Origin: Schistosoma haematobium
Lineage: Eukaryota > Platyhelminthes > Trematoda > Strigeidida > Schistosomatidae
Length of the DNA: 64,000 nucleotides
Assembly (NCBI RefSeq): GCF_000699445.3
Contig: NC_067202.1
Span: 7,869,458-7,933,457 of the forward strand
Reading direction: 5' to 3'
Below the pieces are notes generated by a model that saw nothing but the letters and a program-made list of their open reading frames with translations, did no database searches and was not told the DNA's origin. A program made the translations under genes and the position numbers. Of the stretch, positions 21,360 through 33,854 are shown in pieces (within the stretch, counting starts at the first letter, position 1; each line of letters begins with the position of its first letter).

Positions 21360-23685
21360 TTTATATGTTTTTCCGTTATTACTACTTATTAGTAAGACTA
21401 AACAACATGTAAACTATTTGTTCATTCATCATTAAGAGACAACACAGGAAGACTCTATATATATGTGCTGATTTTGATAGCCTTAAAAATTTTTAGTAAA
21501 CAAAAATCTGACTACAAGTATAGTAAACGAAAACTCGGATGGGGAAGACCAATTTATTATTTAGTGCACAATTTTAGGGTGATTTCATAAAATATGAAAA
21601 TCATACATTAAATACTTCATTTGAACATTTTCAATCAATTGTCTCTTACAAACCTCATCATGACTTCATTCCTATTCTCTTCAACTTAACCTTCTGATGT
21701 CAGGCATTTCACTTCTGATTGGTGTTACATACTACTTTTGTCTGTCGATATAAGTACAATACATCGTACTAGTAGTACTGGTAAAACTCTTGATACTCAA
21801 ATGTTTATAAAATGCAATTGAATAAAATAGCTGAGCAATATTACTAATCTATTGAACATGAAGTTTAACTTATTCACTGAATATTAATTTCAGTTTACCT
21901 TTTGATATAACAGATGTATACAATATTATCTTTTATTTTGAGCTACATTTCAAATTCTGTTTAAGATCAAACATTATTGAGAATTTGTTCTGCTTTTTCA
22001 TTCTCCCTTAATCGGTACTTCATCAAGTTTTTATCGACTGTTTATAAGACATATGAACATAAAACGTAAAGTTGAACAAAGAGAAAATATTAAGTTTTTA
22101 CAGGGAGTTATCACGATCAACGTTAAGTAATTGTGGAATCGTTGAGTCTTTTTTAATTTCTACTTCTCTATTCCGAATTTTCTCGTACGCGCTTCTATAT
22201 ATGCTTCAAACCCAGGTCATGATATAAATTCAGACTAGATGTAAACGAATTAAAGACTGAAATTTATTAAATAAATATTAATCCAAAATGATAAATTGCT
22301 TGAGAAGATTTAAAAACACCAGAGACTAAACCAGAAGATCATTTATAGTACAAAGAAAAAAGATTTAAAGGGGGGACACAAACAGAGATTTCAAAATATC
22401 GATTGTCTAGATAGACAGAGAAAAAAAACATCTCATTCTATAGAGCTTCCGATTGGCTTTTCAATAGACCACCTAATTAGTGAATTCCTTAAAGAACTAT
22501 CTGAAATCATATTTTTCAGTTTATATACTTCTGTGAATAAAGATATATCATCCATTCAACTGTGTATCCTTTTTCTTTTCCATATTATATATTAATAACA
22601 ATTATAAAATAGCTTTTAAGAGAAATCCACAACATTCAATTCTACCTCATTATTCATTGAAATACAAGAGTAGTAAAGAGATACAACATTCTTCTCTTAT
22701 AAACCGGAAGTAGTTGACATCTAATTCAAAAATGAATAAAGTGTGTAGTTTATCCTCAACACACACACACACACCCCAAAAAAAATAATCAGAAGAAACA
22801 CAACTATAACAATGATTTAAAAAAACTACTTATTTCAACTCCGGAAATATTATTCAATCAATTGAGATTAATTTAAGGGGGTTTAAATTATTATCTTTTT
22901 AATAAAAAAAAAACAAAAAAGAAAGAAAGAAAAACAAATGAGAATGTGACCAGAAGTAATAAATTCACTAGAATAGAAAGTTCAGTATATCCCTATTGAA
23001 TGTTTAATAGTCAATAGTGGTTGATAAGCATAAATAAACATAGAATCTAAGAAACTTCTCTCAATTCCTTCTTTTAATTTAATAATCAATAAATATATTA
23101 TACTACTCCTCATTTCATAACTTGTTATTATTACATTGTTGTTGTTGTTTAAAATGATTCAATGTCATTGATAAGGTATTTCCGGAATGAACTACTAATC
23201 TGAAAGTAACGTAATAAATGGACAAGATATTCTATTATAAATAAAGAATGTATTAATACTTAAACATAACTAAACTAGTTAATTGTTGCTTTCAATCAGA
23301 TATGTATGTTTTTTTCTTCTTAAGAAGAATTTTAAAAAAAACTTGATTTAGTTAAAACATGTCAATATATTTGTGCGTGTGTGTGTCATGGATGAATGTT
23401 GCCATGGTGACGAAGAATGTGTTCATTTGTATAGATTCGATAGAAATTTTAACACATTACATTTAGTTTTGTAAAATATATGTAGATAGATCTATGAAGA
23501 AAGAAAGATAAAGTTGATGATTGTAGTACAAAGATTTTGAAATGAACTCGTTTACAATTAACTTATCTGTTGAACTGGTAACTTAATGGATATATTTAAA
23601 ATAACAACTAAACCTTCTAGTGTATGTTACATTGTAATAATAGACATACTCTAACTGAATGATTATTTAATAATATTGACAGTTA
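21360..23685. other. Intergenic DNA, nothing recognised
   Basis: AT-rich with simple A-, CA- and GT-runs (for example 22760-22773 and 23375-23387). No exon or repeat that I can support. Confidence 0.4.
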
Positions 23686-23689
23686 CATA

Positions 23690-23905
23690 ATATACCCTTG
23701 TGGGTCAGGGTAATTATACATTGGTTTTCAGGAGAACCAGACACCATCTGGACTTTCACGTGACAACCCAAACAGTACAGCTCAACCCCGTCTAACAGGA
23801 GAACCAGACACTTTGTAGGCTTTAACGCTACAATCTGAATAGTACAGCTCAATCCTGTGGCACAACCACACAGGTACCAAGCACATTGGTGGACCAATTT
23901 AATAA
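23690..23905 (-). repeat. Second copy of the 67-bp-unit repeat (two units)
   Basis: Reverse complement of the element at 2120-2490 but with one unit fewer. It shares the flanking GTGCTTGGTACCTGTGTGGT and ACCCACAAG blocks. Confidence 0.7.
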
Positions 23906-23909
23906 TACT

Positions 23910-24475
23910 GATCCAACGTTATTAAGGTTTGTTAATTGACTAAACGTAATACATAGTGATTTTTTTCGATATAGATTTAGTGTTATCTGGTAATCTCTTG
24001 TAAGGATCAGATGACATTGTATTGCCTTTTAGCTAGTGGAAAATTTATGTAATTATCTTAATCTTATAGAACGTCAGTTGAGGGGACTATATAGTTGAAT
24101 GTTTCTGCCTATAACGATAAGTGGCATGAGCACAAATCTCTTGATAAGAACTAATTATTGCACACATTCAGACACATTAAGCTAATTAGTCTAGACAAAC
24201 AATAAATTTATGTTTAAAGTTACTCGATAACTATCTACAATCATCTAATTTCTCATAAAATTTACCAATTTATCAAACCACTAAGAATAATGGCAACAAT
24301 TTACATTGATTGATAAAATTTGACAAACATTAAGGATTACAACATAGCATGACTTACTATTCCAAGCTTTCTGTTCACTGAAAGTTTGATTGGACCGCAT
24401 TATCGAGAAAAAAATGTTTTAATTTATTTTTGCATTGGTTGTTTGAATCTTCATATTGATGCTTACGACGGCAAT
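23910..24475. other. Intergenic DNA, nothing recognised
   Basis: No supported feature. Confidence 0.4.
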
Positions 24476-24479
24476 TGAT

Positions 24480-24690
24480 CACTCTCTTATAGACATATGT
24501 TCATCCTGTGCAGATTGCCTCGATATTGACATTAAGTCACAATCACTATAGGTAGGGATGATGGTGACTACCAATGGAATCCGGAAAGCGTGTTTCGTCC
24601 TGTTTGGGACTCTTTAGCTGGATATACCTGCATCCCGGAATTGATGTTCACGCCGGGACTCGAACTCAGACAAGTGTCAATTGAAAGCAG
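24480..24690 (-). repeat. Sm-alpha SINE, antisense, ribozyme decayed
   Basis: Minus strand: the hammerhead region reads CTAAAGA instead of CUGANGA, with GTCCCAAACAGGAC stem II and GAAA kept. The tRNA-like segment follows, with a box B-like ACTCGAACTC on the plus strand. Confidence 0.75.
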
Positions 24691-25074
24691 TGATAATATA
24701 AATCAATTATCCAAAGATCGATTACAAATATTGTCAATTAAATTATTTAAATTATCCTGGGACTTCTAACAAGTCACAGTCAATCATCTAAATTGGAACA
24801 TTGAAGACTGATAACTTAGAACTAATATATCTCTGTAATGAACAATAAATTTCTTCACCATAAAAAGACATTAGTATTCTTAACTACAATCTTTAACTCA
24901 GTTTATTTACGTGGCTATGAATAAATTTTTTTAATGACTTTAAGCACTCTGCTAAATCACTAACATTATTACACAAAATAAGCAAATAGATATTTTAGTG
25001 ATTTTCTCAGCTATTTAGTTGATCATCCTAGTCTCTCACATTGTTCGAACATTTCATGCATATGTACTAATTGT

Positions 25075-25330
25075 TGCTCCGATTGTTAAAAGGGGCATCC
25101 GCCTAATGTCTTCTGAAGAATATTGGCTTTCACCATAAAGTGTCATGATTCTTCCTTCAATTCGGAGGGCAGAGTTTAAATGGTTTAAATTGTTTATCCT
25201 GGTTAACATTTTTCTGACATGATTATTTTTTCAACGGGATGGGGTGGCCGACCCCATAACTAACTCTCCTCCTTTACCCGGGTTTGGGACCAGCAGTAAC
25301 CCTAGAAGAGTTACAGACGGAGTTGAATAA
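25075..25330 (-). mobile_element. 5' leader fragment of a non-LTR retrotransposon
   Basis: Reverse complement of the leader seen at 18167-18285 (GTAACTCTTCTAGG-like start and a GGAGGAGAGTTAGTTATGGG block), extended by about 150 bp. It is 3' truncated, with no reverse transcriptase. Confidence 0.55.
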
Positions 25331-25334
25331 AATA

Positions 25335-26015
25335 CTACCGGTAGTACTTTCTGAAATTTTTTTCTCACGAGAATGTTTTTCATCAAATACTGAAGTCAAC
25401 TGAAAAACAATCAAAAAGCAAAGAATTATCAGATAATGTTACATTCCAGTTTTGTGTAAGGTGATTAGCAATGACCAACAAGAAAATCTGAACTTAAGTT
25501 TTTGCTAATTATTACTCTTCAATAAGGCGTATTTAAAATCTTCAGGAAATAGATGCTCTCTGTGGCATTCATATCACAGTCACCTAACGTCACATCAATA
25601 CTACTGGACTATTTAAGTCAAAACCGATATCTTGTAGAACTGAAATTTTGACGCTTATTGACCTTTCAATAATTTTTGGCTTCTTTATGTTGATGAGTTC
25701 TGAGATCTCACAGCGATCACTAGTCCCCTAAAATTAAATATACACTTTTTTAATGAGTCCCATCTCGTATGAAACCTAAGTTGAGGGTTTCTTACTAACT
25801 ACTGGCAACCACCTTACATTAAAATTTAATGAAGTCAATACCAGGTTTGAATTAGATTACAGTATATAAATTCAAAGAGTCTCTTTCATAAAGCGATTAT
25901 AATCTTATGTCTAATATGTTTATAAACCTCATCATACAAACAGATACATTCTCTAAATACCTTGAAAATCCATCTATTCTATTTTCAATAAAAATAATGT
26001 AGGCAAAATAATTCA
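25335..26015. other. Intergenic DNA, nothing recognised
   Basis: No supported feature. Confidence 0.4.
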
Positions 26016-26020
26016 CTAGT

Positions 26021-26345
26021 ATCTGAATGTGGTTTGTGGATGTTGTAGTAATTTCAAAGGTTGATACAGCCGTTTCGTCCTATTGTGGGACTCCTCAACG
26101 GTGCACATCCACGATCCCGCTCGCAGGATTCGAACGCAGGATCTGTCAGTCTCGCACGCGAGCGCCTAACCACTAGACCGTTGAGCCGACATCCAATGGA
26201 GATTCATAGAACCTTGGTCCAAATCCTGCGAGCGGGATCATGGATGTGCACTGTTGAGGAATCCCACAATAGGACGAAACGTTCGTCCAATGCTTCCAGG
26301 TTTCGCATGGTGATCTAGCTTCAATTGACTCATATTCTCAACTAT
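26021..26345. repeat. Hammerhead SINE, fold-back copy
   Basis: Antisense tail end, hammerhead and tRNA-like segment (to about 26200) are followed by a sense tRNA 3' half, hammerhead and tail (from about 26205). Both hammerheads have TTGAGGA in place of CTGAGGA, so they share one source sequence and are probably inactive. Confidence 0.85.
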
Positions 26346-26349
26346 TGAA

Positions 26350-27105
26350 AAAATTTATAATTTCTTCATTGTATATAATTAAATTTCGTTATATAAACAG
26401 TGTTAAACCTAATGTTTCTGAAATATAGTACATATTTTATCAGGTGACATTTCTAATTAAGTTTTATATGTCATTTAGAATAGTTTTCTTTTCTCAATTA
26501 AAGAAAGAATCTCACTTCATAATTGAATTATTTATAAATAAATAAATAAAAAAAACAAAAACAAACGCAACACTCTTTGATCTCAACTTGTTCTGGGAGA
26601 ATTTTATCTTCATTCTCTAGTAGGGATAACTTTAAGCATACATACACACATATCTACATACCTACATACAACATGCATGCAAACATACACACATACTATA
26701 TACATACATACATACATGGGAAAGAAATGGGTATAAATTTAATATACAAACACTTATAAAGAAGAGGTCAATTGGTTAATGGATGAATGTTCCAATCCTT
26801 TATTTATTGAATAAGTTAGATACCTTTAATCTAATTCAAATTATTTATAACATTTCTGTTGTGTTAATTAAAAAATAACAACAACAACAACAACAACAAA
26901 ATCATGTCACTAGTCATGTACTGTCATAAACATACGTTGAAATTCTCAGGTAAGAAAAGAATAATTTAATATTTTATATATTAAAGAATAAATGAATTGT
27001 AATTAGTGATTTTATCTAGAATGCATGTTTTGTCCCACTTGAAACTCTTCAATTGGATGTAGTTACACCTCAATGTTAATGGAATTTGAAACCGATACCT
27101 TTTGT
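26350..27105. other. Intergenic DNA with simple repeats
   Basis: A CATA-rich microsatellite at about 26638-26718 and an AAC run at about 26877-26900. No gene. Confidence 0.5.
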
Positions 27106-27109
27106 TTCT

Positions 27110-27420
27110 GATTGAGATCATGAACCGATTGATTTTAGGGAATCATTGAAAACCAAGAAGCATTGGATGGTCGTTTCGTCCTATTGTGGGGTTCCTCAAC
27201 AGTGAGCATCCACGATCTCACTCGCGGAATTTGAATCCAGGGCCTTCAATCTTGCTCGCGAATGCTTAAACTCTATGCCACTGAAATGGCATCCGATGGT
27301 GTTAATGTCTAAATTCAACCAATACACGAAGTTGCGCGACCATCTTTCATTGTACTGAGGTAGATACCTGTCTCTATCCCACACAAATTAACTCGTTTCA
27401 AATGTCCAATGCATAATCCA
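27110..27420 (-). repeat. Hammerhead SINE, antisense, near full-length, decayed
   Basis: Tail, hammerhead (core TTGAGGA on the minus strand), tRNA-like segment and head in order. Same subfamily as 5965-6325. Confidence 0.8.
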
Positions 27421-27549
27421 CTGAGATACTGAGTCTATATAGTCATTGAATTATTTAACAGTTATGATATTTGTACGATTATTAGTAAAGATGAAAATAA
27501 TCATAAGAATTAAGATTTATTGTCAAGTAATAAACGAACTCACTGGTGA

Positions 27550-27745
27550 GTGTTATTAGAAGAGGATTTTGTGGAGATTTTAGAAATTTAATAGTTGAAT
27601 TCATGTGTCAATTAAAGTTAGACCACCATGGAAAACCTGGAAGCACTGGACGACAGTTTTATTGTAGTATGGAACTCCTCAGCAATGTGCACCACGATCC
27701 CGCTCTCGGGATTTGGACCGATAGGTCCTGGGTTCGACCAACGAC
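27550..27745. repeat. Hammerhead SINE, truncated fold-back copy
   Basis: Antisense tail and damaged hammerhead (AATAAAA in place of GACGAAA) run to the tRNA 3' end. About 25 bp of sense tRNA-like sequence (AGGTCCTGGGTTCGA) follow. Confidence 0.7.
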
Positions 27746-28784
27746 TTTAATCCAAGAGACACTCATTTATATATTGATTGTACACCCATGTTGATTATTA
27801 GTTAGAATAAAGTCATATATATGAAAAATATACAGAGTTATAACAAAACAGATGCTGCATTTTGTGCTGAGTATATTTCATGATAATTTTATACAAGAAT
27901 ATCGTATCTTGAATAAAAACATCCGACTCAAATAACATTAGTGTTATACCGAATAAAATATCACACTGGAAAAGAAAACAGGTGCTATACCGAGTGGTCA
28001 TCGTATTGAATTAAAAAAACGGAAGTAATGTTGAACGAGAATCACAACCAGTCAAAGTTTGATTTTGTGTTTTTATCCAGTCATATCACCAAGTGTTCTG
28101 TATTTTAATACCCTCGTATTTAACGAGCATTGGGTTACAACAGTTGGATTTTATGGATAAGCATCATTTAACCACGCTTCGCATCAATTCGAGTGGTCAA
28201 TCACATATTCATGCACAAGCATACCATATTATTCCTTTGAAAATAGGAACTTAAAGTGTACTATATTAGCGTTTCTTAAGTATTCAGAGATTGGACTAAC
28301 CAGTCAAGTAGTAAAAGATGTCAGTTGTTAATTTCTTGATATCTTGCTAACGAAAAGAATGACTAGTATGATTCAGAGCATAGTTTTTCATAAAAGATTA
28401 TGGACTAAAGAATACATTCATAGTTTAATAGTTCGAGTCATAAATACTTTTCCTCGTTATAATTATTTCGACTTTTATTGATATCCAACTTATTACTGTC
28501 ATCTCATTGTACTAAAGTAGTAAGACAACATTGGCTAACGTACACTCCTTCTGACCTAAACATTGACTAAGACTAATAGACTGACAAAGTTACAAACTTC
28601 TTTAGCATCATTCAAACAAATCAGCAATTACCGTGAAGTACAGATCAAACCACCGAACTACTCATTTATTCATTTACTCATCTGCAAACTCACTATCAAC
28701 CTAACCTTATTCGTTCATCACGTTTATAGTTGAATTCTCTAAACAACGATCTTATTTAAATTCATTTGATATAATTTGTTTGAA

Positions 28785-28925
28785 TCTTCCCATTGATGTT
28801 TAGGACTACAATTGATAAGTCTGTGAACATCAACTCTAGAATGTGGGTACATTCAGCTGATGAGTCGTAAATAGGACGAAACGCGCGTCTTGAATTCCAC
28901 TACCGGCCACCATCCATCTTTGTTT
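28785..28925 (+). repeat. Sm-alpha SINE, tRNA-like segment deleted
   Basis: An inverted tail scrap (GAATCTTCCCATTGATG) is followed by GAACATCAACT and a sense hammerhead. Confidence 0.75.
28851..28895 (+). ncRNA. Sm-alpha hammerhead ribozyme, core intact
   Basis: Stem I ATTCAG/TTGAAT (6 bp with a G-U), core CTGATGA, stem II shortened to 3 bp (GTC/GAC), GAAA, CGCGCG stem III and a GTC triplet with cleavage predicted after 28889. Confidence 0.75.
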
Positions 28926-29189
28926 ATTATTAGTATAACAAATAAATTACTTTGTATTTTTATTATTGTTAAATTAAAGTGAAAACATGCCACTGTCAAT
29001 ATATGTCAACTAATTTTTAAAAAAAAGTTTTAAATCTAGGATTACTTTTCAATTACTTCCGGTTATTCAATATGAGACAAGAAATCTACTTATTGCATTA
29101 TCATATGGTTGTTATTAACTTTTCTACTTTCCTATTTCTCATATACCATACCATTATCAATGTAAGATAATCGTATCTCTTTCTCTCCC

Positions 29190-29190
<1 letters not shown>

Positions 29191-29244
<54 letters not shown>
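29191..29244. repeat. TC/TA compound microsatellite
   Basis: A TC run passes directly into about 20 TA repeats. Confidence 0.9.
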
Positions 29245-29245
<1 letters not shown>

Positions 29246-30425
29246 CTTAGTAACTAAGTCTCCATGTATCACAATTGATGCTTTCAAAATAAAAATATAT
29301 AAATATAATTCAACATCTCATTTGTTTCTATACTTCCCAGTTTACAATAGTAATAATCTAAAAAAGAGATATACAATTTATCTATACTCATCAGTAATAT
29401 ATATCATTCACGCCTTAAAAGTTTTTTTTTTTTTTCTCTTTCATTCTCATTATTTAATCTTCCATGATGGTAGTTGTAGTTGTTTCAATGAAAAAGCTCA
29501 TTTCAATCCAAACTGATTATTTGAATTGATTATATTCATTTCATGAATTGTAAAGAATATTCTAGGAAAGAATGAAGTTGAATATATATACATAATATTG
29601 ACTTTAATGAAACAGTAACACATAGATATATGGGAGGGAACGAAGATAGTCAATTTATTCCAAAAATAAATTGTATTCTCAAATCAATATCGGTCGTAAA
29701 TTTAACCAACCAAAAATGAGACATACAATAATAATTACCTAAACAAAGTACCTAGTTAAATAACAAACAGCTATTAATATTGATAGTTCTTTAATCTTCA
29801 TTTAAGAATCTTTTTTTATTATTGTTTCTATTGTGAATATATTTTCAGAAGAAAAGAAGTTTGAAGTTGATTATGTCTATAGGAATCATATAATCTTGGC
29901 TACTGAAAAGTCATGTTCAGTGGGTATGATGCTACTAAAATATATCATTTTCAGGTATTCACAGTTCTTATGTCATAAACCATGGAAAAAGTATGAAATA
30001 AAATTATACCATTTTATTATTATGTTATTCAGTCTAAATTCACTTTGTAATTTCATGAACATTATTACTTAATGTGTGGCTATCTTCTAGTGTCATCATT
30101 TGAAATGCTCATCTTCTAACCAGTAAGTTATGGATTAGAATCTATCTTCTCCTACCTCAGTATACACATCCAAATCATGTCATCCATTTGTCATATGTAA
30201 ACAAGTGACGCTCAGAGTAGAGCACATAAACATGTATTTGATAGGTGTTATGACGTGGAATGTCTGATTTTGATCCTGATACTCAACCGTCTCGTACGTG
30301 AGCCTAACTGGTTCCTTCAGTGTAAAGCTGATAGTGAGAAGGAATTTTTTTTAGCTAAATTGAATATATATTTCTTAGAACAATAAGTCATTAATGGTGT
30401 ATATTTCATCCCTCAGAAAAGCAGG
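29245..30425. other. Intergenic DNA; one weak exon-like frame
   Basis: A frame at 29833-30072 (+) follows a TATTTTCAG-like 3' splice site and meets a possible GTATG donor near 29920. The encoded segment (EKKFEVDYVYRNHIILATEK) matches nothing I know, so I do not call a gene. Confidence 0.3.
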
Positions 30426-30426
30426 C

Positions 30427-30938
30427 TATTTCTTGGTCTTTCTTGGCTTTCCATGGTGGTCTAGATTCAATTGACTCATGATTTCAACCAGTGAAATTAT
30501 TAAAATCTCCACAAAACCCCATCTGATAATAATCATCTGCTCACTATTGACTGACTACAAGAGACACTCCTGGAGTTCTAGTGAGAAACCGTTACCGGTG
30601 GAGTTCAACCAGGTCTGTTGTGAGATATCAACTCACCGAAGACAATGGTGTACGGTGGCACAATTTCGTAGATTGGTTGAAGTTAGACATTAACACAATT
30701 GGACACCGGCTTAGTGGTTTAGTTGGTTAGGAGCCTGGCGAGAGACTGGTAGGTCCTGGGTTCGAACCTCGCGGGGTGTGGGGTCGTGGGTGCGCACTGC
30801 TGAAGAGTCCCGCGCTGGGGCGAAACGGCCGTCCAGTGCTTCCAGGTTTTCTATGGTGGTCTAGCTTCAATTGACTCATGATTTCAACCAGTGAAATTTC
30901 TAAAATCTCCACAAAACCCCTTCTGATATTTCTTGGTC
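30427..30938 (+). repeat. Hammerhead SINE, 1.2-unit tandem with 12-bp target-site duplication
   Basis: TATTTCTTGGTC at 30427-30438 and 30927-30938 brackets 488 bp. The insert starts in the tail just after the expected cleavage point, runs to the family 3' end (TCTGATAATAAT), then continues through a complete head, tRNA-like segment (box B GGTTCGAACC at 30759-30768), hammerhead and tail. The tail block recurs with a period of exactly 400 bp (30451 and 30851). Confidence 0.9.
30794..30839 (+). ncRNA. Hammerhead ribozyme, best preserved copy
   Basis: Stem I GCACTG/CAGTGC (6 bp), core CTGAAGA, stem II GTCC/GGGC (4 bp with a wobble), GAAA, CGGCCG stem III and a GTC triplet with cleavage predicted between 30833 and 30834. 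All invariant bases of a type I hammerhead are present. With so short a stem III, such ribozymes are known to work better as dimers. Confidence 0.85.
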
Positions 30939-30939
30939 A

Positions 30940-31955
30940 ATCATGTGCACTTATCGCTTAGCCAATTTTATCATCTTTTGGATCCAGCTAAAGTGTTAAG
31001 TTGGTAGTAAATCGGTAAATAAGTTATCTTATTATTATTATTATTCATTTAGTATACTATCATAAAATATTAACATATAAACAATGTTGATTGACATAAG
31101 TAACAAGAAATTTCTGGTGTTTCATGACTTAGTGTAAGCTTCTTTCTTCAGAGAATAAATAAATAACCAGAAAAACTTTAATCAAGTTTAAATAGTACAA
31201 AGAAACAACGTAAGCGTATTATATGCAATCACTCAAAAAACAGGTCTGAACAATTCAATGTTATGTCATTTCAGTCAAGGTGATTTATAAGCGACATTTA
31301 TGTACGTTTGTGTGTGTATGCGTGCACTGTGTCGCTGTTCTTCTTTACTATTTAAACTTGGTTGAAATTTGATCTGGTTATTCATTGATTCTCTGATAAA
31401 GTGGCTTACATTATGTCACGAAACGTCAGAAAAATCTAATTTTTCTACTCATTGGGATATTACAACCATATTTGTTTATTTATTTATGATAATCTACCCA
31501 ATGCTCAATTTATTCGAAATTATCAAGTTAAACCTTGGTAATGATGCCCATATGCAAGAACTAAGTCATTTTATTAACAAATTACTGTTACTTACGATCT
31601 CATTTCCTTCATAGTTTAAAACGTTCAACAGTAGTATATAACAATCTACATTGAAATGTATGATTTTATTGTTTGTTTTTGTATTCTCTTAATTCACTGT
31701 TTTGTTTTAAACTCTCAGTTTAGTCAAATTAACCAAAAGCATGTCAGTATATTAGTCAACAATATACTAAGGAGCTTTCTAGTTGATGAGAAATTCTAAA
31801 ACTGGTTGAACTGAGTTTATGCCATAAATTTTGTAATGTTCCCTCCATAATAACTCACATTGTACTGACAAACAACCATCTTAATAGACTGAGCATACAG
31901 AAAATTTTTATGATGTTTGTAAATGATTGGTATAGTGTTGCAGAGATAGTGGAGT
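30940..31955. other. Intergenic DNA, nothing recognised
   Basis: No supported feature. Confidence 0.4.
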
Positions 31956-31959
31956 TTTG

Positions 31960-32295
31960 ATTGAGATCATGAACCGATTAATTTTAGAACATTATTGAAA
32001 ACCTGGTAGCACTGGATGGCTATTTCATCCTACTATTGGACACCTCAGGAGTGCGCAACCATAGAAGACAATGGAAGATGATCACATAATATCGTGAATC
32101 GATTGAAGTTAAACATTACCACGTTGGATGATGGCTCAGTGGTCTAGAAGTTAGGCGTTCATGTACAATATCGAAAATCCTGGGTTCAAGTCCCGTGTGC
32201 TTCCAGGTTTCCAACACTGGTCTAACATCAACCAGTTCATGATCTCAATCAAAAACTTAATAATCTCCAGAGCCCCTGTACAGGTAATAATCTAA
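31960..32295. repeat. Hammerhead SINE, fold-back copy lacking the sense ribozyme
   Basis: Antisense tail and hammerhead (to about 32060), then a sense head and tRNA-like segment (box B GGTTCAAGTCC) joined directly to the tail. The sense copy has lost the hammerhead. Confidence 0.75.
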
Positions 32296-32344
32296 TTATA
32301 GGTGTACCATATTAACATTTCATATTGCGTTATCTCATAATTTT

Positions 32345-32590
32345 TTGAGTGTTATTTCATGGATCGACCGAAGTTATACATTAACACGGTTGGATTCCGA
32401 CTCAACAGTCAAGAGGTTAAGCGTTCTCACGTCAGATCGGTGTTTCAGGGTTCGAGTCCGACGTGCGGGGTCGTGGATGCGCACTGCTTTAGAGTTACAT
32501 GATAGGACGAAACAGCCACCTGGTCCTTCCACGTTTTTCACGGTGATCTAGCTTAAATTGACTCATGAATTCAACTATTAAAATTATTAT
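32345..32590 (+). repeat. Hammerhead SINE, sense, ribozyme decayed
   Basis: tRNA-like segment with box B GGTTCGAGTCC. The core reads CTTTAGA and the triplet is changed. The tail is intact to GAATTCAACTATTAAA. Confidence 0.8.
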
Positions 32591-32599
32591 TTCAGTGTG

Positions 32600-33840
32600 T
32601 TTTTCACGTTATTGACGTATTTCGTATTATGAAACATTGATTGCTATCACAACTAGTACACCTATCATCACACTATTAATGTGCTTTTTACTTATGTTTA
32701 GAATCTATCCCACTTTTATCACTGACATATAAAACGCGTTGATTGCTTTAACAATTTGGTGAGACTATAATTTACGTATAAGATAACAGGTCTCAGATTT
32801 TTGCACGAAATTCACCCATCGATTTGGCTAAATAGAGTTTTGGGATTATAGCTGTCAGCTTGTGATGAAAACCCTTAATCTAATTCCCAACCCTAAGTAT
32901 CAAACGTAAATCATAATTCTGATTCCTCACGTTGGTTTATAACCGTTATTTAGCCCTAGTAAGTAGGTGGACATTCCCAAGGTCACTAAGGCGTCGCTCA
33001 AAGGTCGTCCACAATTTATAGTTTCGCCAATAATTTCGTATATGCGTACAAACATTACTGTATACTGGAGTAAAGTCGAATAAGGATCTGATCGAAAACA
33101 ATATTGTTCTAATACACATGGGAATTTTTAAAACTTTATGGTCACGTGGGGATCCGATTTTATGCAGAAGTTATATAACTGTTCGCACAGTTTAGTGATT
33201 AACTAGAAGCAAATAGGTACCAACCAGAGTTTATGTGACGAATCTATTTTTGATATAACAGACTTCATATGCAAAAAACTAGTAAATAAGTAAATATGTA
33301 AACGCTTCCCTTCGTTGAATAGGATTTCGGAACACACATACATCAATCCATAATATCAGAGATCCTAACTTTCCTCCATGTAGAAAATCTGCATTTATTA
33401 TTCAACTCCTTTTCAAAACATAATAAATGCATTTGAAGTCTTCTCAACAACCAACCATAACAAATAAAAACGATGAATTAAGTCCACAAAATAGATCCGA
33501 TATTTATATTGTAGCTAGCAGTGGGATCCAGGAGGTCATTTCGAAACAATCCCCTTATGGTGTACGTGTTGCGACAGATATGAATTAATTGCATTCTTGA
33601 ATCGCAACAATAGGAAACTGCAAATCATTTCTAGTGAATCCTATTTGATATTTAAAATAGTTCTGGCTAATAAAAGAATGAATGAAATCCTGATCAGTAG
33701 GTGATACGTAATGATACGATGTGGCCAATTGGTAAATAATCACTAGACTAAATTAATGATCCAATGAAACTGTTGTGAATATCGAATTGTCAAAACATTA
33801 ATTTATAACTTCTTTTGTACAAAATTTTCGTTTTTATTAA
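32600..33840. other. Intergenic DNA, nothing recognised
   Basis: No supported feature. Confidence 0.4.
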
Positions 33841-33854
33841 CTAAACGTTATCAC

